From NCBI GenBank assembly GCA_008477525.1, contig SPDT01000007.1:6262001-6326000 (forward strand): 64,000 nt of DNA, given 5' to 3'. The notes below the pieces were generated by a model. The model was not told the DNA's origin, searched no databases, and saw only the letters and a list, made by a program, of their open reading frames with translations. Positions 1 through 12,071 of this stretch are shown here, piece by piece (the first letter of the stretch is position 1; the number at the start of each line of letters is the position of its first letter). The position numbers and the translations under genes are program-made. The stretch is from Hypomyces perniciosus. Its lineage: Eukaryota > Ascomycota > Sordariomycetes > Hypocreales > Hypocreaceae.

Positions 1-50
1 AACTTCGTACTTGAAGCTATAATCCTCCACTACACTAAACATGTCTCGCC

Positions 51-77
51 CACACACACACACAAACAAACAAACAA

Positions 78-112
<35 letters not shown>

Positions 113-147
113 TATACACACACACACATATACACACACACACATAT

Positions 148-178
<31 letters not shown>

Positions 179-184
179 CTCACA
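51..184. repeat. CA / ACACATAT microsatellite
   Basis: A run of CA dinucleotides passes into repeated ACACACACATAT blocks, with a short CAAA interlude near 62-80. It is a simple-sequence repeat with no coding sense. Confidence 0.9.
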
Positions 185-1183
185 TAGACTTCATCTTTTC
201 CCATACTCCGTACACCCATTTCTCCACCTAGTTTCCCCAGGGATTTATCGGATTTATCAATGATTGGCGCCCACACAGCTTTTTTTCCCCTAGCTAGCTC
301 GCTTGTACGCCCGGCCCGGCCGCCCGGGTCGTTGAGCTCCCTAGTGTAAGCCACTTCCTCCGTCTTGATCCGGCCATCCATACATGCTCGTACAGACGTC
401 CACATATATTACTTCGTACTCCCCACTCATCACGTACATAGACGCAGAGATATGTCTGTTGCTGCACGTCGAATCACATATGTTTCTGTATGCTAAACAA
501 TAACCTTGTTTGTATCCCTGTTGAACGCGGCTGGCTGGGCTTGCATGAGCCATGATATTGCACATGCGTACTTCCTACTCGGTACATTCATACATACATA
601 CATACATACATACATACATACATACATACATACATACATACATACATGCATGCATGCGTGTGCTACAGACATACATGGCATCATGCCGGATACCCTAAAG
701 AGTAGTGTCTCATCAAGAATGGCATGTATTTCTCCATAAGGTTTGAGTGCTCAACTGTTTCAGGGTGGTCCAGAACTGGGTTCCTATTGGCATTACTATT
801 GATCACCATGCATATGTAGTCAGTAGCAGCAAGTAGTATGGAGTGTAAGTAGTAGTATTAGTCTAACGTATCCATCATGTACGAGCGGTGTCATCCACTC
901 ATACATTTCCCCTCTCTGCGTAAGATGCCCCCTAGAATTCCGTATGTAGCCGTATTATGTCTCCAGACTGCCCATGTCTGTCAGTCGCCTAATGGCGATG
1001 CTGCCCAGACGCGCTCCGATGCCTTTTGTTCGCCTGATGGCGATGTTATTATGCAGGCCTAACACCTGAATCATACAGACAGCCACCCAATCAACACTCC
1101 GCCCTCCCCGAGCGCCATACCCCATTTTTTAGACACACCTTTTCAGGTCCAACCCCTCCAAAACAGCGTCCAGAAGAAGGCTC
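185..1183. other. intergenic, no gene seen
   Basis: No reading frame here has recognisable protein features. The stretch holds the CATA microsatellite (587-652), a TACTTCGTACTC motif near 410, and the 3' flank of the minus-strand regulator gene that ends at 1184. Confidence 0.6.
587..652. repeat. (CATA)n microsatellite
   Basis: About fifteen tandem CATA units grade into CATG units. The repeat creates apparent Tyr/Ile/His/Thr-rich or Met/Tyr/Val/Cys-rich reading frames on both strands, which are artefacts. Confidence 0.9.
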
Positions 1184-3312
1184 CTAGCCAAAAACCACGG
1201 TGAAATCCATGTCGTTGCTCACCCTTCTCCAGAGATCGCTGGCGAATAGGCTTTCGTCGGCTGCGTCCTCGCCATTGTCGACCCGATTCCAAACCTCTTG
1301 CACGATGAGCCATGCCCGATGGATGTTGGTCATCCCCTGTCTCTGGAGAACCCCTGCAAACGCCTGCTGGGCAAGGTCCCGGTCGCCCTGATCGATCGCC
1401 TCACAAGCCGCTACGAAAAGGGGCCATAGCAACGCCCCCATAGGCCCGCCGCTTTTGACTGTCCCAACGCAATGGGTGAGGCTGGTGTGTGTGTGGCGCT
1501 GAACCACGGCGTGCGCCCGGGGACAGGCGTAAATAGTGCGGTAAAGGTAGACAATTCCCGAGTGACGGTAGGCTTCGGCACTATTATGGATGCTCTGCAG
1601 TCGTTTCCTTTCGGTTGCCTTCTCCGTGGATAAGTCCCCAGTGTCGTTTAGTAAGGCTTCATCGAAAGAGGTGTCCAGCGTCCACCCCTGGAGAGCAGGC
1701 TCAACAGCAGACACTATATCTGCAATCGTCTTGCGCAAGTCACATGCCCTGGGTTCATTGCCTTGCATTTCAGCATGACTAAGATCTCTCTTTAGCCCGG
1801 CCAGGGTTGAGAGATGGTGAATGATAGGCCACAAGGAGGTCGCCATACCAAGCAGGGCATCGGCGTTCCCAGCTGCCACAGTGGCGCCACGGCAATTGAT
1901 GGGGGGCAAGGGAGCGAAACCACCGTTATAGATGGGTGCGGTGCCAAAGGACAAGGCTGCAATGACATCGTAGAAGCGAAATGCCTATGTCCGGGATTGG
2001 TTAGCGTACAGTGGAGGCATTGTCAGCCTCAAGGGGCAACTCACCCTCTCCAAGAAGGCGCCTGTAGGGTCAGTCAGGGTCCCGCCTTGGTTCATGATGG
2101 CCATGGCGCCTTTGAGGTGGCTATGGACAATGTTGAACTGGCTCCTTTGCACAAGCTGGGCTCTAGTGTCAGTAACCAGCGCCTGAAGAGACTGCGTAAG
2201 GTAAACTAAAAAATAACAATAAAAATAAAACTCACAACTTCGTAGTAGACGAGTAGAATGATGGCCGCCAAGATTTCATTCCTATTCGTGTGGCTGCGTT
2301 GTTCAATGAGTCCATTGACGCCCTGGAGGGCCAGGTTGTGAAAGACGACACTGCTCTCCTCGTTTCGAACCCCACGGCGCTCCAGATGAGCGCATGTTAG
2401 GGCGTAGATAGCATTCTCGACAGCTTTGCTCTTGCGCGAGAGTGGCAACACGAGCTGCTGGAAGGGGTTGCCCTCGTCCTCGCGCAAGACAATGAGGTGG
2501 GAGAGCACGTTGGCAAAGTGGTCAACCAAAGCTCGGCGGTTGTGACGCTCGGAAAATTCGACGAATGCCGGAGCACAGTACTCGTAGTTAAGGGAAACAG
2601 GCGGCACAGTGGTGACCGGGACGAGATAAGGGCTCCCGCACGAAGGACTGAGGGCGATCGAATCTTGGCGGAGAACTTCCTCAATCTCTTCTTGACTAGA
2701 GGCGCTATCGGTGGCATCCGACGAGTAATCGTGTGTCATGAGATTGGCGTGCAAGACAGAGATATCACCAGTGTAGATGCTCGCAGCCGGCGATGGGAAT
2801 GGTCCGCTCTCGTATTCGCCGGTTGGCATGTGCCACATGGCCATCTCCCATCCTTCAGTGAATTGGAATACTTGATTCACACCGCGATGATGAGGTTGAC
2901 GTGTATTGCGATTTGCGCCGTTGACCGTCTGGTGTCTGCGCCGCTGTCGAGGCTTAACCGGCTCGTACACACAGTCCTGGCCATGTTCTCGGCAGCGAGT
3001 GCATCGAGGCCTGGCTTCATCACACTTCTTTTTCTGTTGTACTTTGTAAGATACGTGACGATGAATTCATGAAGTCGGTATGAGCACTACCTTGTCTTTG
3101 CTAGAGTGTGTGTCAGAATAATTTGCCTTCATATGCCGGCGGTGGAGGGATAAAGACTTACCAGTAATTGCACCCTTATCCGTAGAAGATGAACGATCAG
3201 CAAAACAGAGGAATTCCTCAAACTCCTATGCCGACTTACCCGCTCTGGAACGTCTCTTGGGAGGCTTTGGTGTCGCGTGTCTAAACCATAAGATTGGCGT
3301 GGATGAAGTCAT
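1184..3312 (-). CDS. Zn2Cys6 fungal transcription factor (Fungal_trans_2-like)
   Basis: A nuclear regulator predicted at 613 aa from six exons: 3312-3240, 3174-3162, 3100-3091, 3033-2236, 2191-2045 and 1984-1184. Splicing gives a perfect zinc cluster at residues 26-53, C-x2-C-x6-C-x6-C-x2-C-x6-C (read GCNYCKDKKKKCDE, then ARPRCTRCREHGQDC). A basic linker follows, then a long helical region (for example HFANVLSHLIVLRED, SHLKGAMAIMNQGG) of the kind seen in PF11951 regulators. The five introns are 65, 61, 57, 44 and 60 nt with GTAAGT, GTAGTG or GTGAGT donors; likely branch sites include CTGAC and CTTAC. Exons 2 and 3 are only 13 and 10 nt. The start is the ATG at 3312, which is in frame with the cluster. 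No target genes can be inferred; no biosynthetic cluster adjoins. The zinc cluster is certain; the subfamily is inferred. Confidence 0.85.
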
Positions 3313-6300
3313 GTTGGCCCACGCAAGGAAGCTCCTCAATGGTCTTTGTGTGTTTCGATTCAAATTCGGGACGGATCAGAGGATTGAAGCAAAATCTCTC
3401 TAGAGAGTTGTTGCTTCCGGTGGAGGTCAGGGAACGTGAGCTGTGATTATGTATAATAAGAATGAGGACGATGCAGATGCTAGTGCTAGTAGAAGAGCTT
3501 GGATGGGACGAGAGAAGAGAGGAGAGGGATAAGAGAGGAACAGACAACTTATAAGAAACGAAGGACTGAGGATGCGGGCATGCAAGAAATGAAGGAAGGA
3601 ATCATGAAGAAGTCAGCAGCAGGCTCGAGGTTGGCTGGGTGGTTCACTAGTCACTCTCCCAGACCCTTCCCACAGTGTCCCGCTTGCGAGGCTTGATGAA
3701 AGATACTACCTCACGTCACAATTGCTCACTCAACCCGTGTTACATTCAACCGTCCAAGCCACTTGTCAAGGCACCAACCATCCCACTCACAGAGCCGTTT
3801 GGAGTAGTAGTATGCAGTAAACTTGGCGTGGGCGGAGGGTGGTATGGTATGCGGGGTCAACACAACTGACGATCCCTCTTTATGAACAACGTCCAATGTT
3901 GCCCGATGCAAGGCAATCCTTGTTCCTAGGTGCCGCTCCACAGGGTGTGTATTGCAGTCGTGCAGATTGCAGGGCGCGACGCCCGTTATAGTAGCAGCAG
4001 CAGCAGCAGTAATGGTGGTAGCAGTCTGTACTGTCTGGAAATTGCGAGGCTCATGGCCGGCTCTCCTACTATCTCCGCCGCGAGCCACGGCAATGGACAG
4101 CAATGCTGCTCTTCATATTAGTATGTACGAGTATATGTACATAACTCGTAGAGCCCTGCTAGTCGTAGCGAGAAACGCCTTTCTTTTCACAGTGCCGGCA
4201 AGCGGAGGTGGCCCGATCTCGGGCGGCCCAGCTGGCTGGGATTCGGCTCGTTGGTGTTAGGACGCTCGCGGCAGCAGACGGCCAGAGCATTAACAACTCT
4301 AACACGGCCTAACAGGCCTAACCACAGAGCTGGAAAGCTCAGCAACGCTTGAGTCAGCAAGTGCCATGTGGTCTATGGGGTCTGGCTCTGGCTCTGGCTT
4401 CGTTTTGGTCTGGTCGGCCTCTTCGAAAATTACATATTAGCACGAGTGGGGCTGAGGAGGATAATCTTTGCAGCTGCTTCTGCCACGTTTTTTTTTGTAT
4501 CCGAGCAAGCAAGCATCTAGATCCCTCCCAAACTCCATGTACGCGAGTTGGCGAGCCAAGCCAATGCCGAACCCACGGGGGGGCCTGGCCGAGGGGAGGC
4601 CAACCGAGGGAGAGACCTTGGTCTTTGTGTGAGTTTTGGCGTGATTCGAGAGTTGCGGCTTGCTGTCTGTGTGCGTGTGTGTCCTTAGTTACTGGCTGGT
4701 CGTAACAATACCAAATGGTATGTGTTCTATCGCGTGCATGGGAGATCAGCAACCATAGGTCTGTCTGCATGTACGAGTAGTCTTTGGTATGCGTGTGTAT
4801 GTACGGAGCATGTATGTATGTAATGTATGCGTCGACACGGGCCGGGCCTCTCTAGTACGCATTCCGGGCCGGAAGATCAAGGTGAATATTTGTTTGCCAA
4901 TCCAATCGCCTCTGTCTGCCCTTTTTACCCGCGAGCTGGGTCTGGTGCAAGTCCGAGTCGAACATCGTGGAGTTGCGAGCAGTCCGGACTTCGCACTTGG
5001 TATTAGCAGCAATCCCGCGATTGGCGCCACAACGTGGCAGCCCTGCACCGAGAACGTTGAGGCCTGAGAGAAGCAGGCCTTGGGCAGGCCGTGTGGTTTG
5101 TTGAGCCCATATCTGATGATGTTGCTGTTGGCTCATCACGGCCCTCTTGAGAAGCCTTCTTGGGAAGCCCTCTTGAGAAGGCGGTCTGCACGGCAGACAC
5201 TGCAACCCATACCTACAGGCAGTGCCTTAGGGGAGTCCAGGAGTGCTTTAGGGGGCATGCGCCACTATTCTGCCCAGCAATTGCCGACTGCAGTACGGAG
5301 TACGAAGTACGGGACAGTTCAAGATGCGTTCTAGGTGTGACGTACCGTTATACCTCATTTCTCTCGTCCATCTCGTCTCTTCATCTCTTCATCTCCATCC
5401 TCATCATCAAGTGCCTGGCTCTCACTCGCTCTCAACACGTACCTGCGGCTCTGCACTTCACCTTCATACCAAAGTCTGACTTCTACAAACGATGCGGTGA
5501 CATCTAGCTGTCACTCCCCATCAAACGCCATGTTCTAGAACCCTCCCTCCCCAAGTCTGACATTCTGTCTGAGGCTCCTGTGGAACATTGATCTAACTAT
5601 GGCATCTCTCTTCTGTGCAGAGAGGAGGGCTGGTAATATCATGCGTGGCTCGCTCATTGGCTCATGATTGCACCTAGGACACCATCAAGATCATCAGACA
5701 TGTGCAGAAGAACCACCGCCAGACTATACAGTCTCGTCAGCCACAACTTCACGACCAATGACCACGGCGAAACGTGCAGCTTGGTTAATGAGCAACCAGG
5801 CATCACCATTACACAGCAATATTGACCTAATGCATCCCATCAGCCTCGCTGCTGTGCGCTGCAATGCCACCCTTCACGACCCTACTCGCCTCACTGCCGC
5901 CTCTCCGCCTCTTCAGACCCCCAGAGGTCTCGCTCGCCCGCCCGTTTGCAACAAAGTCTCCGTTCACCATCAGCCTGGGTCTTGGAGGCAAGGAATAGAG
6001 CAGATACCAGATCAAGTCTCGGCGCCTATCTCACTTGTTCAACTCAGCCCGACACCTGCTGCCGCAGCTGGAACGACAATGGCGGTCATGGAACCACCGC
6101 CCTATCTGTCACGGACAACGCCTGATCTTGGCACAAGACGAGCCCTCAACTTAGGCTTCGCAACTAAGAGTGGACTTGATCCATAAAGATGACCAAACGG
6201 ACTGGCATAGCCCTGGGAGAAGACCACATCAACAAGACGTCCAACGGAATCCCATTCAGCAAAGCGAAACTCTGTTTCAACTTCCGTTCTTACTGGCTTC

Positions 6301-6436
6301 AGCAAGCAGCCCCGCACTTGCTACATGACCAAGTCTACCCGTATGTTGACCTCCATCTTCTCCATCTTCTCCATTTGCTCCTATTCACGAGATACAGTGA
6401 GCAACGATGTTGTTTTCGGAGTGTTCCGTTTGCACC
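3313..6436. other. intergenic, no convincing gene
   Basis: Several open frames of 60-170 codons occur here (for example 5668-6186 plus and 3726-4103 minus). They overlap each other on both strands, lack hydrophobic cores or recognisable motifs, and look like chance frames in about 50% GC DNA. Local features are a short AGC-triplet run near 3990, a triplicated TCTGGC near 4380, and imperfect copies of a CTTGAGAAG/CTTGGGAAG unit near 5140-5180. Confidence 0.5.
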
Positions 6437-7718
6437 ATGTCCCTGGTCGCCACTCTTTGGGGTCTGGCGGCGGACACTGCCGACTTCAAGCAATTAGACG
6501 GTGTCCACCGAGTGGCTAAAAGGCTCAGATCACGCAGCATGTTGTCTTTTATGAGAAGAGAGCCGATGCTTGTGGAACTGGCATAAAGTTCTGTCTGTCG
6601 AGCTTGGGCGGAAACTGTTGTTCGGATAACTATGCTTGCGCTGCGAATAGCTGCTACGCAACGACCAGGAACCCCGTGTCATGCGGAACCAAGGCAGGGT
6701 GACATGCCTGCGACAAAGTCTATGGCGGTGAGTTGATTCAGTCTGCCGCGTGGCATCTCATCTGACATAATTTGCAGCTGGTTGTTGTCCAGATGGCTTC
6801 ATCTGTCAGACGGCGGATGGATGTGTGCCTCCGTCTTGGTCATCGTACACGTATGGCCGTCCATCCGACCAGCGCCTTTGCCCATCGTCAGTGGGCTATG
6901 GATGCTGCCCCAACGGAATGGCCTGTAGTGCCAATCAATGCCACTCTTCTCGGCCATCACGGTGACTATGGTAATGACTGCTACCACCGCTGAAAGCGGT
7001 CTTATGACCACGTTTACGACGACTGCTACCACCGTGTGGAGTTCAAGCATTCCAACAGCATCCAGCACCATCAGTACTCAACAGAGTGATGACCAAGCTG
7101 TCTTCAAATACTACCCTGCTGCTGTCCCCCAAGTCTGTACCGTCTTCAAACCAAACGGAAGATAGAGGTGATAGTCACGTCGGTCTTTCCAATGCACAGC
7201 TGGGAGACATTGTCGGCAGAGCCGTCGCTGTTCTGATCTTGGTTGTAGCTATTGCCTGTATCTTTATACGCCGCCTCGATAAGCTTGCGAGAAGAGTCGA
7301 GACCTCCAAGAAGCCCAAACCATCGAAACGTGTTACGGAGGTCAAGCAGGCCATCGTGACAGAGACCGAGGTGGATAACACGAGTGCCAGCACACCAAAG
7401 TCATCGCCATCGTCACCGTACCGAAATACCAGTCCTGACACACAGCCTGACCATGACCGGCAAAGCAGTCAAGCTAATAGGACAGTCGGTAGTCTTTCCA
7501 ACGAGCATACCAACACTAGTGGCGATGATGACCGCGCACACATAGGTCCGGATGCATCACCCAATCGTGCTAGCGGTGCATCTTGGAGACCTTTTAGCGA
7601 TCTGTCTGATGTTTCTACCGACGATGCGGCCACGATAGAGAGCTGCCAGGTTCGACATCGGCTGTTTCGATACATACCGAGCAAAAAGTGCCTATCAGCG
7701 ATTGTCCTAGAGTCATGA
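6437..7718 (+). pseudogene. decayed cysteine-rich single-TM surface protein
   Basis: The pieces of one protein lie in order but in different frames. A signal-like start at 6437 (MSLVATLWGLAADTA) is followed by a Cys-rich ectodomain (ADACGTGIKFCLSSLGGNCC; after a clean 50-nt intron at 6728-6777, GCCPDGFICQTADGC and CPSSVGYGCCPNGMAC). Then come a Ser/Thr-rich stalk, one membrane segment (VAVLILVVAIACIFI) with an RR stop-transfer, and a Ser/Asp-rich cytoplasmic tail ending at 7718. Lesions seen: a frameshift near 6530-6545, an in-frame TGA at 6700, a frameshift near 6962 and another near 7110-7130. The CCPDG-type repeats with stalk and TM match a family I recall from Aspergillus species as wall or stress sensor-like proteins of unknown function. 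Sequencing error at four sites is unlikely. Confidence 0.75.
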
Positions 7719-10700
7719 CAAGACCACCGCTAGCTCATCAATAGATGAGAAGCATCGGCCTGTTGAATCGTACAGGAAACATTGCCCCGGGTCAGCTGGA
7801 CATAGTAGTCGAGGAGTGGCATGGATTTCATGGACCGGAAGATTATATGGCAGGTCAAACGACGGTTGGCACGGCTCAGGGCTCAGGAAACGAAGGCAGA
7901 CAAGACGGCGATGTCGCTACGGGATAGCGAAGGAGATAGAACCATGCAGGAGCCATGCCAGCATCCCAGGCTTATGAAGCTTTGGTCGAGGGATTCGTTT
8001 TGGAGCAGTCATGGTGATTTTGGCACACCGTTCGGCTCTTGTGATAGCGATCGGCAATTGCAAACAAGTATTTGTGATGGAAGGGAACGGAATCGTAATT
8101 GGAGTTTGACGAGTCAGTCAGGCGTATTGCTTCTTCTTCCCCTATAGACTGCGGTTTCGTCAAGTAGAGTTAACATCTTGTGGTTTAACCGTTGCAAGTA
8201 ACAGTTCGTGAAAGAGAGTCGAGACGGCTTGGTCCGGGTGGCTGTTCGATAGTCTGAGCGTTGTATCCAGTCCCGAGCACTGAGGCTGATGTTGGGCATG
8301 CGATGATAGACTGGGATTCCTTGATGAAACGAGGGATAGATGAATGATTCTAGATTATTCCACCTGAAGAAGAAGAAGAAGAAGAAGAAACCATGTGGTG
8401 GTGGAAATGATGGTGTTAAAGTAAGAAAAAGGGTAGTGAGCGCATTGAGGTGCAGCAATCCAAAATACGAGATCCCCAGACGACCACTGCTACGGAGTAT
8501 TAGTACTAGTACTCCATAGCCCGTTAATGGAAAGGAAAAAGAACGTGGAGATGGTGAAACGGGGCGGACGATCCTAGCAACGTTCAGGGTAGCAATGCTA
8601 TAAAAGTGAGATTTTTGCCGATAGAAAAGATGCAATTGCAACGTTGACAAGGTTACTCCGTAGGGCTAGCGGGTTGATCGAGGTGACGTGAGAATTGCGT
8701 GGAAAAGCAATACTAGTATTGGTGTTTTGTTGTTTTGTACTTCGTATCCCAGATGAGAGTACGGAGTACTAAGCATAAGTAAAGTTGAATACTATTGATT
8801 GCCCGGAGCGAGACGCGGTATCAGGTCTGCCAAGGATCCTGAAATTGGAACCAATGGGTCAAAGCAGAGCAGAACAGACAATCACCGTTGAAAGGGTATC
8901 TTTGTTTTGCTGATAGTTCCATTAGTATTACTACTACTGCCTAGTGAGGTTACAATTGGAGTGGGGGATATCCGATTTTCTACATAATCGCGCGTGTTAT
9001 TGCTCGGTCTCCATTCTAGAAACGTCTCTTCCTCCGGCTAGAAGGTCTCTACACAGCCCAAATAAGAGGCCAGGGACGCTACAGTCAGCCTACCCACGTG
9101 CGTGGAAATAGCCAAAGGAAAATAAATATAAAATATAAAATAAAGCATGGAATAATCCGTAGCACTATCTTGGCCCTCTGTGCAGGATAGGCACGAGCGC
9201 GGCGTGGCCGTTGCTCTGCAATTTTACTGGCTGCAATGATACCCTGGCCAACAACACAAAGGACATGGACATGGTTATGGACATGGACATGGACATGGAC
9301 TAAAACGATTGACCGAGCGAGAGTGCCTGAAGCCTGCATGCAACTGTCCACGTTTTTCTGGTGGTGGAGACGCAGGTCCCCCGATTTGCCCTTGGACGGA
9401 GATATGCATTATTATAGTAGACATGCTTGGCCTGTCTGGACAAACAACAAGGGGAAGTGAATGCGTACGAGTACAAACCGGAGGGCAGGACAGGGAGAGG
9501 TCTGCATTGAGGGGGCTGGCCGAGATGACAGCATAAAAGCGTGCAGATTATGGAGTAATACTGCTCGTACTAGTAGTATTAACCGTTGCTAGTCTCGGTA
9601 TAATAGACGGACGAAGGACTCGTGCTGACAGAAAACCTGGGGGATTATAAATTTCTAGATTTACGAAGCGTGTAGAATCTTGAATCGATCTCCCAAGATT
9701 GATCGAGTCTGCCATTGGTGGAACCAAGATAGAGTACGGCCGGCCTTCGGCAGTACTACGATTACTACTCGTATAAAGAATACTCGTACTCGCCGTAAGC
9801 TTGTGTTTCCATGGATTATTACTCCGTACTCCGTACGGAGTATATTATTCTCAGATCCATCTTAGCATTAATATTATTAATAAACTGACAGCTGAAATGG
9901 TACCTGGTTTGCACGGCTTGGCGAAAGCCACATTGTGCATCCTTCATCTCCTAGGTAGGTAAGCACTTTTACGAGGGGAATCATGCATAGTATTACTCTT
10001 TTTCCAAATTTCCCGCACGCAGATAAATGGGTGGATGAATGTACAACGATAAAATGCGTGTTACTTACTGCATTCTCTTTAGCTCGCCCCGGCTGGGACA
10101 TATTCCAATGTCTCGGGTGCGTACACAGGCAAAGAAGTTGGACATTTCAGCTGCGAGCAAGGCACGAGAAGCGAGAGATTGTCGTACATACATACTCGTA
10201 CAAGAGGCGCAGCGCCAAGACGGACAGGCCTTGTCCGTATCCATCAGCGAGCGCATGGCAGCTCATAACACAAGCCAGGGGGGTTCAATGCCTCTCACCA
10301 CTCTCTGAAAGTCTGTCTGCTACCAACTCGCTCGCCCACCGTGTCTCTTCCCCACTGATTCGGTCCTTGTTTGCCACGACAGATCAGTAAACGGCCGCTC
10401 AACCTCCTCATGTGAGAGGCTGAGGCTCTGATAGGCTCGGACCTGACCAGGTCCCGGAACTACTTTGTACTACTAGTAGTAGGACTCGAAGACTTGCATG
10501 GCTAATCGCTGGTCCTTCTATCCTCGGATGGACTAGCGGGTCTCTCTTCTCTGGAGAACACAGCAGACGGCCCCAAAAGAAAACGAGCCAATAGATCCCA
10601 CCTCGGCTGGTCGCACCGAAAGGTACTCCGTAGTAGTAATAGTAGTCTTAGTATACCGAACACTGTATTGGGTAACAGTGGTAGTGGTGGTAGTATGGAG

Positions 10701-10945
10701 ATGGAAGAGACCGACGGCGTAGAATAGGCGCCCGTCAGACCCCGGACACACAGACTCTAGACTCTAGATCCATTAAGGTGCATCTCAAAGGTTCCATGGA
10801 CATATAGATACGCTGCGTTTCCCTCCTCGTGTTCCTCTCCCTCCCTTCCCTTTCCTCTTTGCTGCCCACCGATCCTCAGTCAGACTCCTTCATATCACTT
10901 CACGCCAACAGTCCCAGACTTCAAGTCCTCTTCAAATCCGCAAAG
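7719..10945. other. intergenic, palindromic motif-rich
   Basis: No gene is supported. A 178-codon minus-strand frame (8114-8650) is low complexity because of a GAA run near 8370. The stretch is rich in TACGGAGTA/TACTTCGTA-type palindromes (near 8485, 8656, 8738, 8760, 9821 and 10623). The sequence from about 10800 on is the pyrimidine-rich promoter/5' UTR of the next gene. Confidence 0.55.
9262..9300. repeat. ACATGG hexamer tandem repeat
   Basis: About six ACATGG units, one of them altered to TTATGG. They read as Thr-Trp or His-Val repeats in spurious frames. Confidence 0.85.
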
Positions 10946-11452
10946 ATGAAGGCCGCCGTTATCCTGTCGTTCGTCGCCGCCGCCATGGCCGGCATTGTCA
11001 ACAAGCGCCAGTGCCACGCCGACAACTGCGCCCGTCAGGTCACCGGTACTCGTCCGGGTCTTCTGCCCATCACATCCCGTCAATCCGACTGCTCCAGCTT
11101 CATGAAGGCCACCGTTACCCCCAACGCTACGTATGTTTCTGGACTCCATCTATCTATTCCCTCGTTCATGTGAAGTAATACTGGTGTGCTAACATGTATG
11201 TATAGCACCATCACTGTCACCATCACCGTTGACGAGGATGCTACTCCCACCAAGGTCCCTCGTGGCCTTGAGTACCGCGCTGCCACCGCTTTGCCCACGG
11301 CCATCCCTGCTTATGCTTCTTCTTGCGAGAATACCGTCCAATACTCCTCCATCTGCTCGTGCTGGGGTATCACTGCCGTCACCTCCACTGCTCCTCAGCC
11401 CACCTCCACCAAGACCGTCACCGTTACCCAGGACGCCTGCGAGGACCTGTAA
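10946..11452 (+). CDS. small secreted protein, hypothetical (143 aa)
   Basis: Two exons, 10946-11130 and 11206-11452, are joined across a 75-nt intron (GTATGT donor, GCTAACA branch site, TATAG acceptor). The product starts with a signal peptide (MKAAVILSFVAAAMAG), followed by a Lys-Arg site suited to Kex2 processing directly before QCHADNCARQVTGTR. That C-x3-DNC-x-R motif is one I have seen after the signal in many Eurotiales secreted proteins. The rest is Thr/Pro-rich with spaced cysteines (SCENTVQYSSICSCWG) and ends ACEDL. No catalytic motif is visible. It is probably an extracellular or wall-associated protein of unknown role. An upstream in-frame extension to 10829 exists, but the signal peptide and the AAAGATGAAG context favour the ATG at 10946. 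Confidence 0.8.
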
Positions 11453-12071
11453 GCAGATGATCTTGGCAGCGGCCTTGTATTTGCTACCGCTACTATCTTG
11501 GCCGAGGACTGGAAGTGGACTCCTGGATGTCAGGAGATCCGTCGCTCACTCGTCAAGAGCAGTGCTAAAGGTGCATATTTATGATTGGATGTGACAAATA
11601 TGACGGGAAAGACTTGATGGCCCAATGCGCCGCATGTGTCCGATGATATAATTCTAGCCTTTGTACATATATAGATCAGGACTAATTCATGTCAATGTCC
11701 CAGATCAAAGTGTCGATGAACCGAATTGGGATATAACAGCTACCAATTGCCTAAATTGGGAATCGCCTGAACTTGGGATTCGACGTGAGGTTCATGGGGT
11801 ACGAAGTACCGATTTTCTCATCCAATGGGATGGCAGTCATATATTAGGTCCGATCTGAATACTCAATCGGGTGGCTGCTTTTCAAGTCGTATCTCGGATT
11901 GGCCATTGACTGGCGACTTCAGCCACAAAGTGACGAGCAGCAGCTGCATGTAGCCTCAGGAAGCAGTGTGTCAGAGCCAAAGAAGCTGGAATGACTCCAA
12001 CCTGCTCAACAAACACCTCATTCACATATATCCAACTTCAACTCGCAATACAACGAGGCCTCATCACCACC
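11453..12071. other. intergenic
   Basis: This holds the 3' flank of the secreted-protein gene and the promoter/5' UTR of the hydrolase gene. A GTACGAAGTACC palindrome lies near 11799. No gene is seen. Confidence 0.6.

Noticed and set aside
1..184. Possible telomere or subtelomeric repeat at the left edge
   Set aside because: The repeat is CA/ACACATAT, not TTAGGG/CCCTAA, so it is only a microsatellite.
1814..3072. Plus-strand frames opposite the Zn2Cys6 gene (1814-2209 and 2497-3072)
   Set aside because: They are shadows of exons on the minus strand whose domains and splice sites are clear.
5668..6186. 172-codon plus-strand frame
   Set aside because: It has His/Pro/Ala-rich composition without motif, hydrophobic core or splice logic, and competing frames lie on the other strand.
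8114..8650. 178-codon minus-strand frame with a Phe run
   Set aside because: The Phe run is a GAA microsatellite, and the rest shows no protein-like features.
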